Positions 8,294 through 16,789 of a stretch of 32,529 bases of DNA are shown here, in pieces (positions within the stretch are counted from its first letter, which is position 1; each line of letters begins with the position of its first letter). The position numbers and the translations under genes were made by a program. The notes under the pieces are model-generated. The model made no database searches, had not been told where the DNA came from, and worked only from the letters and a program-made list of their open reading frames with translations. The DNA is from Thiomargarita sp. (GTDB lineage: Bacteria; Pseudomonadota; Gammaproteobacteria; Beggiatoales; Beggiatoaceae), in contig DYPD01000037.1 of assembly GCA_020720115.1 (NCBI GenBank), positions 1 to 32,529 of the forward strand, written 5' to 3'.

Positions 8294-9100
8294 TTAGCTC
8301 AGCACTGCTTGGGTCATGCGTAGCACTTCTAGCGTGGGGGCTACGTCGTGGGTGCGGATGAGGTGTGTGCCTTGGGTGGCTGCTAACACTGCGAGGGCTA
8401 AACCGCCGTAGAGCCGTTGGTTGACGGGTTTGTCTAGCACTGCGCCGATGAGGGATTTGCGCGAGACGCCAATGAGTAGCTTGCAGTCGGGTTGCTGGAG
8501 TTGTTTTAGGTGTTTCATGAGCAAGAGGTTGTGTTGCAGGTTTTTGCCAAAGCCAAAACCCGGGTCTAGGTAGAGGCGGTGGCGGGCGATGCCGACTTGT
8601 GTGCAGCTTTGTACGCGCTGGGCGAGGAATTGTTGCACTTGTGCAACTACGTCTTGGTAGTGCGGTTGTTGCTGCATGGTACGGGGGTCGCCTTGCATGT
8701 GCATGAGGCAGACTTCGACTTGGCTGGCGGCGATGAGTTCGAGCGCACCTGGCGCACGCAGGGCGTTTACGTCGTTGATCATGTCAGCACCGGCGGCAAT
8801 AGCGGCTTGCATGACGGCGGATTTGCTGGTGTCTACTGAGAGTTTGGTGTGCGGTAGTTGTTCGCGCACGGTTTCAAGTACGGGCATGAGGCGGCGCAGT
8901 TCTTCGCTGGTGCTGACGGCGGGTGCGCCAGGGCGGGTGGATTCGCCGCCCAAATCTAGGTAGGTTGCGCCTTCTTCAACCATGCGCTGTGCTTGTTCTA
9001 GGGCGGCTTGCGGGTCGAGGAAACGTCCGCCGTCGGAGAATGAGTCGGGGGTAAGGTTGAGTATGCCCATGACGTGCGTGGCGGGCGGCGTGGCAAGCAT
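8294..9100 (-). CDS. folP: Dihydropteroate synthase
   Basis: A 268-residue cytoplasmic enzyme that joins 6-hydroxymethyl-7,8-dihydropterin pyrophosphate to p-aminobenzoate to make dihydropteroate, the sulfonamide-sensitive step of folate synthesis. The family blocks appear in order: GILNLTPDSFSDGGRF, YLDLGGESTRPGA, LSVDTSK, DMINDVNAL, MHMQGDPRTMQ, DPGFGFGKN, LLIGVSRKSLIG and IRTHDV. The pterin-pyrophosphate and sulfa-site loops are all present. Its ATG overlaps the pabC stop by one base (TAATG), so the two genes should be translationally coupled. Pairing folP with pabC puts p-aminobenzoate formation and use in one transcription unit, a sensible but not universal arrangement. Confidence 0.97.
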   Translation of the reverse strand: MLATPPATHVMGILNLTPDSFSDGGRFLDPQAALEQAQRMVEEGATYLDLGGESTRPGAPAVSTSEELRRLMPVLETVREQLPHTKLSVDTSKSAVMQAAIAAGADMINDVNALRAPGALELIAASQVEVCLMHMQGDPRTMQQQPHYQDVVAQVQQFLAQRVQSCTQVGIARHRLYLDPGFGFGKNLQHNLLLMKHLKQLQQPDCKLLIGVSRKSLIGAVLDKPVNQRLYGGLALAVLAATQGTHLIRTHDVAPTLEVLRMTQAVLS

Positions 9101-9939
9101 TAGCTGTGGTTCCAGGTGACGAGGTGTGGGGCGAGGTGGATTCTAAGGCGCGTGGCGAGGGCTTGGGATGACCACTGGTGTAGCCTGCTGGTGTCTTCCT
9201 GCAGGCTGTGTACTGACCAAAGACCAATGAGGCTGTTGCTTAAAAAGACTTCGGCGGCGGCGTAAAGCGCCGCTAGGCTAAAGTGGCTGATGCGGGTGGG
9301 GATGGCAAGTTGTTGTGCGGCTTGCAGAATCAGCCCACGCATGACGCCTGCGACGCCGCATTCTTGTAAGCTGGGCGTGCAAAGACAGCCGTGTTGCACA
9401 AAAAATAGGTTGGACATAGTGCCTTCAACCAGGTGCTCGTGCATGTCCAGCATCAAACCTTCGGCGATTTCGGCGTTGTCCCATTCGCTACGCGCCAGCA
9501 CATTTTCTAGGCGATTTAAGTGCTTAATGCCTGCCAAACGGGGTTGGATGGCTAATCGGGTGCGGCACAGGCGCACTTTTACGCCTTGTTGCCAGAAATG
9601 GGCGGGATAATTGAGCCCTGGATGTTGCGAGACGAGCAGGTTAGGTTGTGCGGCGGCGGGTGGGTTATAGCCGCGTCCGCCTACGCCGCGTGTGATGAGG
9701 ATTTTGATGACGGCGGGTTGCGAAAGTGCGTCACATAAGCTGTACAGGCGGCATTCGAGATCGGCCTGTGCGGGTGCGGGGATATTCAGGCGTTGGCAGC
9801 CATCGCGCAAGCGTTGCCAATGCTGTTCCCAGCACAAGGGGCGTTGTGGCAGAGCGGCGAGGGTGGTAAAGAGACCGTCGCCGTATAGCAGTCCGCGATC
9901 TTGGGGATTGATGCTGGGGGATTTGTTAGTCTGCGTCAT
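9100..9939 (-). CDS. pabC: Aminodeoxychorismate lyase
   Basis: A 279-residue PLP-dependent fold-type IV enzyme that releases pyruvate from 4-amino-4-deoxychorismate to give p-aminobenzoate. It opens with NPQDRGLLYGDGLFTT, typical of the branched-chain aminotransferase/PabC superfamily. The Schiff-base lysine is K139 in GIKHLNRLEN, and the VEGTMSNLF block binds the cofactor. The ORF can be read back to 10062, but that part overlaps the YfiR-like gene out of frame and has no homology, so I use the ATG at 9939. This start sits 14 bases inside the end of the YfiR-like gene, and the stop overlaps the folP start. Coupled expression from the upstream periplasmic-signalling genes is therefore likely. 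Confidence 0.93.
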   Translation of the reverse strand: MTQTNKSPSINPQDRGLLYGDGLFTTLAALPQRPLCWEQHWQRLRDGCQRLNIPAPAQADLECRLYSLCDALSQPAVIKILITRGVGGRGYNPPAAAQPNLLVSQHPGLNYPAHFWQQGVKVRLCRTRLAIQPRLAGIKHLNRLENVLARSEWDNAEIAEGLMLDMHEHLVEGTMSNLFFVQHGCLCTPSLQECGVAGVMRGLILQAAQQLAIPTRISHFSLAALYAAAEVFLSNSLIGLWSVHSLQEDTSRLHQWSSQALATRLRIHLAPHLVTWNHS

Positions 9940-10546
9940 CTTTTGCGGTAGGTGTTTGAGTGTGCGGATTTTTTTTGCCCAGCAACGAAGTACCTGACAT
10001 GACCAGTAGTTGCGCTCGAATAGACAGCCCGGCTTGTTCGGCGGCGGCGAGGTTGATGCCAAAACGCACGCGCTGTCCGGTTTGCAGCAAAGCGATCATA
10101 CCGCCGGCTTCGGCAAAGTTGGGTTGATCGCTGAGGGTGAGAATGGCTGACTGGTGCAAACGCGGCAGCAGCGTGGCAAGCGGCTCGCTCAATGCCTCGC
10201 CGATAAAAGCGAGGTGACACTGGGGCTGGGATTCGCTGGGCTGTATTGTTAATAATTCGATTCTATGTCCTTGAATATTTTTGGTTTTAGTTATACTTTG
10301 CAGGCTGTCGTGCAGCCCTGACGAAATGTGCCCCAACAGGCAAAGCTTAAAAGGCACGGCAGTTTCTGCGCTGTTAAAGTGGGCAGGGGGCCAGGTGACA
10401 AAAAGCGCCAGGCTATAAATCACCTGCGCTTTTTTGCGCTCATCTTCTTCTGCTAAAGGGTCTTCAGCCCAGGCGCTTTTGCTCATGCTTGCCATCAGCA
10501 GGCATAAAATAAACGCCAGTAAAAACCCGGCTTTGAATTTACACAT
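9926..10546 (-). CDS. YfiR-like periplasmic protein (DUF4154)
   Basis: A 206-residue exported protein with an N-terminal signal peptide (about residues 1-28, ending SAWA). The mature part follows the YfiR/HmsC-type pattern: a KAQVIYSLALFVTWP opening, PFKLCLLG, a CHLAFIGE strand, LTLSD, GGMIALLQ, VRFGINLAAAEQAGL and a final strand at QLLVM. In Pseudomonas, YfiR is the periplasmic repressor of the diguanylate cyclase YfiN and is released by the OmpA-like lipoprotein YfiB. Here an OmpA-like lipoprotein precedes it and a large GGDEF/EAL gene is divergently transcribed just beyond, so an analogous role is plausible but inferred. I use the ATG at 10546 rather than the TTG one codon earlier. The last 14 bases overlap pabC. 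Confidence 0.82.
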   Translation of the reverse strand: MCKFKAGFLLAFILCLLMASMSKSAWAEDPLAEEDERKKAQVIYSLALFVTWPPAHFNSAETAVPFKLCLLGHISSGLHDSLQSITKTKNIQGHRIELLTIQPSESQPQCHLAFIGEALSEPLATLLPRLHQSAILTLSDQPNFAEAGGMIALLQTGQRVRFGINLAAAEQAGLSIRAQLLVMSGTSLLGKKNPHTQTPTAKDDAD

Positions 10547-10578
10547 CAAGGGATGACTTCAATATAGTAGGATTACTC

Positions 10579-10602
10579 AATAATTATATTTTTATAATTA
10601 TT
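10579..10602. repeat. Perfect AT-only inverted repeat
   Basis: AATAATTATA, a TTTT loop, then TATAATTATT form a perfect ten-base-pair stem made only of A and T, in the 84-bp gap between the OmpA-like lipoprotein gene and the YfiR-like gene. It could be an operator, a weak attenuator or simply the AT-rich promoter region of the YfiR-like gene. The stem would be weak as RNA, and no GC-rich terminator is present. Confidence 0.5.
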
Positions 10603-10630
10603 AAGCATATGATTTTATATATCTTTTATT

Positions 10631-11476
10631 TTAAAGATTCAGTAATCCGACTATAAAAGGCGAAACAATGCACACGCGGCGGCGCTCGTCTTCGCGTTGA
10701 TAAGGTGGCTGCGGGTTGGCGTCACGCGGTAGCGATTCGCCCATGCCTTCAATGTGGCTGACAATTTCCAGCGCATTCAAATGGGCAGGCAACTGTTGCC
10801 GCACGCCTTGTACTACATAGTTTTGCAAGCTTTGGGCGCGAAAGCGCGATAACACCTGGTTAAGTTGAGCACGTCTGGCGGCGGCGGCTTTGGCGGGTTT
10901 TTCTACCTCTGCCAGAGTAGCTTTTTCCAAGGCGCTGCCTGGGCTGATGGGGATTTCATCTGTGTAACCTACCGCTTTGATAATTAAGCGAATTTTGTTG
11001 CTGGGGTATTTTTTCGCTAACTCGGTCAAAGCATTGCTGAGTTTATTCACCAGTAAATCGCTGGCTTGGCGCCCATATTCGGAAAGGCTGGCGAGTTGAT
11101 AGCCGCCAAGCGGAAAAGACACGTCAGCTTGTAGCTTAAGATCAGAAAAACGCTCAATATTTTCGTTAATAATGGCGATTTTAAGCTGATAGCTTCTAAG
11201 CTGTTCAGGATTAAAACGTTCTGGATCGGTTTTGACATTTTCTGTGTAAGTCAAAATCGAATCCAGCACTGTTAAGGAATCACGCAGCAGGCTTTCTGGA
11301 TTTTCCTGAAGTTTTTGATCAACCCGAATGCGCGTATGAGCGGCGGTGTTTTGCAAATTCATTAAGGCTTGGACTTGTTGTTGGGTCAAGCCTGCACAGC
11401 CAGATAGCCACAGTGTGCTCAACAGCAACAGCAAAGTGAAGGGCGCATAAGTGCTTTGAAAGGGCGTGGGTTGCAT
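10631..11476 (-). CDS. OmpA-like outer-membrane lipoprotein
   Basis: A 281-residue lipoprotein. The hydrophobic leader ends in the lipobox LSGC with the lipidated cysteine at residue 27. Residues about 30-130 are helical and may form a periplasmic spacer. Residues about 135-281 look like a divergent OmpA/MotB peptidoglycan-binding domain (VGYTDE, ARRAQLNQVLSRFRAQSLQNYV, GMGESLPRD, EDERRRVCIVSP). A clear CAGGAG ribosome site precedes the ATG. Its position before a YfiR-like gene recalls YfiB, the OmpA-like lipoprotein that sequesters YfiR under envelope stress, but the protein is much longer than YfiB and equivalence is inferred. It is probably co-transcribed with its neighbours on both sides. 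Confidence 0.8.
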   Translation of the reverse strand: MQPTPFQSTYAPFTLLLLLSTLWLSGCAGLTQQQVQALMNLQNTAAHTRIRVDQKLQENPESLLRDSLTVLDSILTYTENVKTDPERFNPEQLRSYQLKIAIINENIERFSDLKLQADVSFPLGGYQLASLSEYGRQASDLLVNKLSNALTELAKKYPSNKIRLIIKAVGYTDEIPISPGSALEKATLAEVEKPAKAAAARRAQLNQVLSRFRAQSLQNYVVQGVRQQLPAHLNALEIVSHIEGMGESLPRDANPQPPYQREDERRRVCIVSPFIVGLLNL

Positions 11477-11497
11477 TCTGTTCTCCTGTTGAGGGCA

Positions 11498-11977
11498 CTA
11501 GGGTTTTCCTGATGAATCTAATAGATGCTGTTGTTTCTCCATGGCTTCTCGAAACTCTTGCATGGTTTGCCGGTAATTTAATTCTTCTTGAAAAAGTGCA
11601 ATAAAACGCGCCATTTTTTGCTGACGCAGGCGCAAAGGCTCGGGGTCGGCAAAATTTTGCGCCAACTGTTCCAAATTGTCCTGTTGTTGACGATATTCGT
11701 GCAAAATGCTGCGTAGCACTGGAATCATGCGCGGGTCTAGGACTTGATCCTGTTGTTTTTCCTGGTTATGAATTTCTTCATATTCGCCCAAAGATGCCAG
11801 CAGTTCGTAGGGCATATCTATGATGACAATGGTCTCTTCGGCACGCAAGCCACTGGCATAACCCAACCCCAAACAGAGCACCCATAAAAATTGCGCGACT
11901 TGGCGTACCGCGTATTTGCGGCGATTTTTTGCGCGGTTATAGGCGTTACCGAGCTTCTGGATCAAACATTTTGACAT
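11498..11977 (-). CDS. Exported coiled-coil protein of unknown function
   Basis: A 159-residue protein I do not recognise. The start is set by AAGGATGG just upstream of the ATG at 11977; an in-frame extension to 12052 lacks a ribosome site. A positively charged N-terminus (NRRKYAVRQ) and a hydrophobic stretch (FLWVLCLGLGYASGLRAEE) look like a signal peptide cut near residue 46. The remainder is rich in Gln and Glu and is predicted by eye to be helical and coiled-coil, with many Q/E/L heptad-like runs. It lies 21 bp upstream of the OmpA-like lipoprotein gene and heads the group that includes the YfiR-like gene, so a role in the same envelope signalling unit is likely but unproven. Confidence 0.72.
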   Translation of the reverse strand: MSKCLIQKLGNAYNRAKNRRKYAVRQVAQFLWVLCLGLGYASGLRAEETIVIIDMPYELLASLGEYEEIHNQEKQQDQVLDPRMIPVLRSILHEYRQQQDNLEQLAQNFADPEPLRLRQQKMARFIALFQEELNYRQTMQEFREAMEKQQHLLDSSGKP

Positions 11978-12410
11978 AAGCCATCCTTGCAGAGATGTCC
12001 TGATATACCGCAAAACTGTGAAAAGCGCTGGGTGAGTGTTCATAAGTTGCATTCAGGTGATTTTAAGCTCATTTTCTGCTTTAGGCATATTGAGCGGCGA
12101 TTATACTGCGCGCCGCCTGAAACCGCTCTCAAGGATGTTGATTAAACAATTAAAAATCAATCAGTTGTGTCAAATTTGCTAGAGCAAAAAATGCAGTTTC
12201 TGGCGGGTATGAATAGAGGTTTGTAAGGTTATGGCTCAGGGCTTGGGCGCTGCGCTACTCTAGCTGCTTCGGGTTATAATCTGAATATGCAGATATACTA
12301 AAATATTTTGCTTTGCTCTGTTTGAATTGTTTTTCACACAGCTTATGCGGATAGGTTTGAATGTGCCTCATATCCGCCCTGTTCGCACAAAATTTGAATC
12401 AAGAGCCGCT
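11978..12410. other. Divergent intergenic region
   Basis: This 430-bp spacer separates the YfiR/lipoprotein group (leftward) from the c-di-GMP enzyme gene (rightward). It holds the probable promoters of both. A TATAAT hexamer faces right at 12275-12280. An imperfect repeat TTGATT...AATCAA lies near 12138-12162. In-frame extensions of both genes reach into it but show no protein-family character. Confidence 0.5.
12275..12280 (+). promoter_or_regulatory. Possible -10 element for the GGDEF/EAL gene
   Basis: A consensus TATAAT hexamer lies 131 bp before the chosen ATG. No good -35 box is found at 16-18 bp, so it may depend on an activator or be chance. Confidence 0.3.
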
Positions 12411-15400
12411 ATGACGCAACTTCAATCTCAGCGCATTTTATTAGTGGATGACGCGCCAGAAAACCTAAGCGTTATCTCCAGTTATCTGGAGCGACAAAAC
12501 TTTATCGTGTTGGTTGCCGAAGATGGTTTTACCGCACTAGAGATTGCCTTGCGGGAGACTATTGATCTCATTTTGTTGGATATTCTCATGCCAGAAATGG
12601 ATGGGTTTGAAACCTGCCAGCGTTTGAAATCAGAGCCGCAATGCCGTGATATTCCAGTCATTTTCATGACGTCGCTGAGCGGTGTGCAGCATAAAATCAA
12701 AGCTTTTCACATCGGCGGCGTGGATTATCTGCTGAAACCTGTGCAGCCAGAAGAACTCTGGGCGCGTATCAATCTGCATTTACGACTACGCACCTTACAA
12801 AAGGATTTGGCAGAAAAAAATCGCCAGCTTAATACCAACAATCGCCAACTGCACTACAGCTTACAGCAGCAAAAAATTCTGTTTGATAACTCCCTGGTGG
12901 GTATCGCTTTTTTGAATGGTAATCGGCAAATTGTGCAGGTCAATGACGAATGTGCGCGCATTTTTGGCTATAGCAAAGAAGCCTTAATTGGGCAAAGTGT
13001 GGCGCAGATTTATCCCAATTTAGACCAGTTTGAATACCTCAGTGCGCAGATTTATCCGCTACTCAATGATGGCAAAACCTTTGAAAGCGAGCAGCGCATG
13101 GTGCGCCAAAATGGTGAGTTATTTTGGTGCTATTTGCGCGGCAAAGCCATAGACCCAACCGATGTGTCGCAGGGGTCGGTGTGGAACATTGAAGACATTG
13201 AGCAGCGCAAAGTGGCGGAAGATGATTTGCGTTTGGCAGCGACTGTGTTCAATAGTCTTGGCGAGGCGTTGCTGGTATGCGATCCCAGCACGCATGTGAT
13301 ACGCATCAATCCGGCGTTTACCGAACTGACGGGTTATACGGAAGCGGACATTTTGGGGCAAACGCCCAATATCCTCTCGTCTGGGCTGCATAGCCGCGCT
13401 TTTTTTCAGACCCTGTGGGATGAGTTGCTGCAACAGGGTGAATGGCAAGGCGAAATCTGGAACCGCCGCAAAGATGGCAGCGTGCTGCCGATGCAAAACC
13501 ACATCACGCTGGTACGCCGCCCTGATGGGGCAATTTCTCATTATGTGTCAGTAATTTCCGACATCAGCGAGCGTAAACGCACCGAACAAGAACTCACCTA
13601 TCAAGCGCATTACGACAAGCTTACCCGTTTACCCAACCGTAGTTTGCTGCATGATCGCCTGCTCAATGCCTTAGCGCGTGCCAAGCGACACGGGCAACAG
13701 GTGGCAGTGCTCTATATTGACTTGGATGGGTTTAAAGCCATCAACGACACCTTCAGCCATGACGCGGGCGACCAGGTACTCATTAAGGTTGCTAAGCGTC
13801 TGCAAGAGGCGTTGCGTGAGGAGGACACCGCTGCCCGTTTAGGCGGCGATGAATTTATTGTGCTACTGGCGGATTTAGAATACGCCGAACAGGCGGATGT
13901 GGTGGCAAAGCGTTTGATTGATCGCCTCGCGCTGACTATCAAACAGAATGCGCACCAGCTTTCGGTGTCTGCCAGCATAGGTATCGCGGTGTTTCCGCAC
14001 GATGCAGATGCGGCAGAAAGCCTGTTGCGCCAAGCGGATACTGCCATGTATCGCGCCAAGCAACTGGGCAAGAATACCTATTGTCGCGCTCAGCATAACG
14101 ACTTGAAAACCCTGGGTTTACACAACCAAAGCTGGCGTAAACATGAGGCGGAATGGGGGACGCTGGCGATTGATAATGCCCAAACAGAACAACAGCGCCT
14201 GCTGTATGTTGAAGACAATCCAGTAGATGCGTTACTGGTCGAGGCACTATTGGCACAAGAAGGGTATCTGGTAGACCATGTGGCAACCGGTGCAGAAGGC
14301 ATACAGCGCCTGCACGACGGGCGTTACGCGATGGCGCTGATTGATTACCAATTGCCGGATATGAACGGCATGGATTTGTTGGAATATGCGCTACGCGAGC
14401 ACTTGCCGATTCCGTTGGTGATGGTGACCGCACAAGAAGATGTGGGCGTGGCGGTGGAAGCCATGAAACGCGGCGCAATGGATTATGTGCGCAAGGACGC
14501 AGAACTCGATGGCTTACTGCCCGCCATCGTTGCACGCACCTTGACTGGCAGCCGGATGCGCCAGTTGCAGCGCGAAGCGACTCAAGCCCTAGAAGAAAAA
14601 ACCCTGTATCGCAGCATTTTTGATACGGCTTTTTTGGCGCTGGTGATTATGGACAACGACGGGCGTATTGTGGACGCCAACCAATCGGCTTGCACATTAT
14701 TTGGTTACACACACGAAGCCTTTACCAAGCTCTACGGACAAGTGCTGTTTCATCAAGAAGATTACGGCTTATTCAAGCGTTTCCTGAACGAGACGGAAGA
14801 ATTTCCGCGTTGCGAAATCACCCCGGTCAGTCGCAAAGGCAAAAGCATTTACATCGAAATTCAGCGTTCGCGCTTAACCTATCACGGCGTGGCGCACTGG
14901 TTGGCGCTGATCCGCGACATCAGCGCCCACAAACAAGCCGAAATGCACTTGCGCCAAGCCGCCATCGTGTTTGAACACGCCACCGAAGGCATTTTTATTA
15001 CCAATGCCAAATGCAAAATTCTGGCGGTTAATGAAGCCTTTGTTGGCATCACCCAATACCAAGAAGTAGAAGTGATAGGACACGCGCCGGAGTTTTTTCA
15101 ATCCGGTCGTCACGATCAAGCCTTTTATCGAAACCTCTGGCAATTAGTAGACAGCGAAGGTTTCTGGCAAGGCGAAATCTGGCAACGGCGCAAAAATGGT
15201 GCGCTGTTTGCGGCTTGGCAAGGACTTTCCCGCATCCTTGACGGACAAGGGCGTACCCAGGGCTACATTGGGATTTTCTCCGACATCACCGACCGCAAGC
15301 TGGACGCCGAAAAAATCCAACACCTGCTGCATTATGACGCCTTAACCCACCTGCCCAATCGCGTCCTGCTGCGCGAACGCCTTGAATACGCTTTGCAGCA

Positions 15401-16688
15401 AGCTGCGCATCACCAAAGCATTCTGGTGGTATTGCACTTGGGATTGGATCGCTTCAAAAGCATCAACGAAAGCCTGGGCCCCTTAGCCGGCGACGAACTC
15501 CTACGCGCCTCTGCCTTGCGCCTGCAAAAAGAACTGCCCGCCAATGCGTATTTGGGGCGCGTGGCGGGCGATGAATTTGCCTGCTTTATGGAACTCAAAC
15601 CCGTCGCCTTCACCCAACAAGCCACTGCGTTAGCCATGCAGGTGCTCAGTATTTTTACCCGCCCGTTCAGTATTCAAGAACAAGTTCTGCGCCTCAGCGC
15701 CAGCTTAGGCGTGAGCCTACACCCGCGTGACGGTAGCGACGCCACCACCCTGCTCAAACACGCCAGCACCGCCATGTCCCGCGCCAAACGCCAGGGACCC
15801 AACACTTACCAATTTTACGCCGAAGAACTCACCGCACTGGCACAAGACCGCCTGGAATTAGAAAACGCCCTGCGCCAAGCGATGGATAGCCTCAACCCCA
15901 TGCAACTAAACCCAAACCTCTGTCTTGCACTGGAGGGCTTCTATTTATGCTATCAACCACAGGTGGATTTAAAATCCGGGCGCATTTTTGCCGCCGAAGC
16001 CCTGCTACGTTGGCAACATCCGCAACTGGGCATGATACCGCCAAGCAAATTCATTCCCATCGCCGAAGAAAACGCCCTGATTCTGATTTTAGATCGTTGG
16101 GTGCTATGCCAAGCCTGCCAACAAATGCGCCAGTGGCTAGACGCCGGACTGCCCTTATCCTATATCGCAGTCAATGTCTCGGCGCTACAACTCAGGCGCG
16201 GTGACGTGCTTGGCATGGTGGAACAAGCCCTCAAGCGCAGCGGATTGCCGCCGCAAGTGCTGGAATTAGAAATCACCGAAGGCGTGTTTATCGGCGAATT
16301 AGAACGCGCCAGCACCGTCTTTACCGAACTGCGCGACATGGGCGTGCGCTTGGCAATTGACGACTTTGGCACCGGCTACTCCTCGCTGAGTTACCTAGAA
16401 CACCTGCATGTAGATAAGCTCAAGTTAGATCGCAGCCTACTTGAAGGCGTCGGCAGTAATCCAGACAAAGGCAAAGTCGCCGCTGCCGCTATCGCGCTAG
16501 GATGTGCTCTACAACTCAAAGTGCTGTGTGAAGGGATCGAAAACGAAATGCAAGAGAGTTTCTTGAAAACCAGCGAATGCCACGAAGGACAAGGGTATCT
16601 CTATAGCCAGCCGCTACCCGCCAGCGAATTTGAACAATTCGTGATAAACCGCGCTAAAGCGGCTGAAGCCAAGCAAACAAGCAGTTAA
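12411..16688 (+). CDS. REC-PAS-PAS-GGDEF-REC-PAS-PAS-GGDEF-EAL c-di-GMP enzyme
   Basis: A 1425-residue cytoplasmic hybrid with no membrane segments. Order: REC (about 1-125, phospho-Asp57), PAS (150-260), PAS (265-390), GGDEF (395-560), REC (590-710, phospho-Asp645), PAS (720-840), PAS (850-970), GGDEF (972-1140), EAL (1165-1410). The first GGDEF motif, at 478-482, is intact and preceded five residues earlier by an RxxD inhibitory site (REED, 469-472), so it should make c-di-GMP with product feedback. The second reads AGDEF (1052-1056), its metal-binding Asp is Gly (LGLDRFKSINE) and it lacks RxxD, so it is probably inactive or regulatory. The EAL domain keeps EALLRW (1196-), LEITEG, IDDFGTGYSS, DKLKLD and EGQGYLYSQP and should be an active phosphodiesterase. 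I use the ATG at 12411 just before REC; 12327 is an alternative start. Confidence 0.95.
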   Translation: MTQLQSQRILLVDDAPENLSVISSYLERQNFIVLVAEDGFTALEIALRETIDLILLDILMPEMDGFETCQRLKSEPQCRDIPVIFMTSLSGVQHKIKAFHIGGVDYLLKPVQPEELWARINLHLRLRTLQKDLAEKNRQLNTNNRQLHYSLQQQKILFDNSLVGIAFLNGNRQIVQVNDECARIFGYSKEALIGQSVAQIYPNLDQFEYLSAQIYPLLNDGKTFESEQRMVRQNGELFWCYLRGKAIDPTDVSQGSVWNIEDIEQRKVAEDDLRLAATVFNSLGEALLVCDPSTHVIRINPAFTELTGYTEADILGQTPNILSSGLHSRAFFQTLWDELLQQGEWQGEIWNRRKDGSVLPMQNHITLVRRPDGAISHYVSVISDISERKRTEQELTYQAHYDKLTRLPNRSLLHDRLLNALARAKRHGQQVAVLYIDLDGFKAINDTFSHDAGDQVLIKVAKRLQEALREEDTAARLGGDEFIVLLADLEYAEQADVVAKRLIDRLALTIKQNAHQLSVSASIGIAVFPHDADAAESLLRQADTAMYRAKQLGKNTYCRAQHNDLKTLGLHNQSWRKHEAEWGTLAIDNAQTEQQRLLYVEDNPVDALLVEALLAQEGYLVDHVATGAEGIQRLHDGRYAMALIDYQLPDMNGMDLLEYALREHLPIPLVMVTAQEDVGVAVEAMKRGAMDYVRKDAELDGLLPAIVARTLTGSRMRQLQREATQALEEKTLYRSIFDTAFLALVIMDNDGRIVDANQSACTLFGYTHEAFTKLYGQVLFHQEDYGLFKRFLNETEEFPRCEITPVSRKGKSIYIEIQRSRLTYHGVAHWLALIRDISAHKQAEMHLRQAAIVFEHATEGIFITNAKCKILAVNEAFVGITQYQEVEVIGHAPEFFQSGRHDQAFYRNLWQLVDSEGFWQGEIWQRRKNGALFAAWQGLSRILDGQGRTQGYIGIFSDITDRKLDAEKIQHLLHYDALTHLPNRVLLRERLEYALQQAAHHQSILVVLHLGLDRFKSINESLGPLAGDELLRASALRLQKELPANAYLGRVAGDEFACFMELKPVAFTQQATALAMQVLSIFTRPFSIQEQVLRLSASLGVSLHPRDGSDATTLLKHASTAMSRAKRQGPNTYQFYAEELTALAQDRLELENALRQAMDSLNPMQLNPNLCLALEGFYLCYQPQVDLKSGRIFAAEALLRWQHPQLGMIPPSKFIPIAEENALILILDRWVLCQACQQMRQWLDAGLPLSYIAVNVSALQLRRGDVLGMVEQALKRSGLPPQVLELEITEGVFIGELERASTVFTELRDMGVRLAIDDFGTGYSSLSYLEHLHVDKLKLDRSLLEGVGSNPDKGKVAAAAIALGCALQLKVLCEGIENEMQESFLKTSECHEGQGYLYSQPLPASEFEQFVINRAKAAEAKQTSS

Positions 16689-16689
16689 A

Positions 16690-16710
16690 CGATTGGTTTT
16701 AATCGGTTTT
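16690..16710 (+). terminator. Weak hairpin after the GGDEF/EAL gene
   Basis: CGATT, a GGTTTT loop and AATCG form a five-base-pair stem followed by GTTTT, starting two bases after the stop codon. It may be a weak intrinsic terminator, but the stem is short and GC-poor. Confidence 0.3.
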
Positions 16711-16789
16711 GCAGTAAGTTGAAATTTTTCTTTCAATAAGAAACAATACACATCTTTCATTATGGCGTTCTACTTTTAAGGGGTTTCAG

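Noticed and set aside
9940-10062. 41-codon N-terminal extension of PabC
   Set aside because: It runs out of frame through the YfiR-like gene and precedes the normal family start (…NPQDRGLLYGDG).
12327-12410. 28-codon extension of the GGDEF/EAL protein
   Set aside because: Receiver domains normally start within a few residues of the ATG, as with 12411; no ribosome site supports 12327.
13119-14535. Long minus-strand ORFs inside the GGDEF/EAL gene
   Set aside because: The plus-strand frame has unmistakable domains throughout; the antisense products are Arg/Ser-rich without family motifs.
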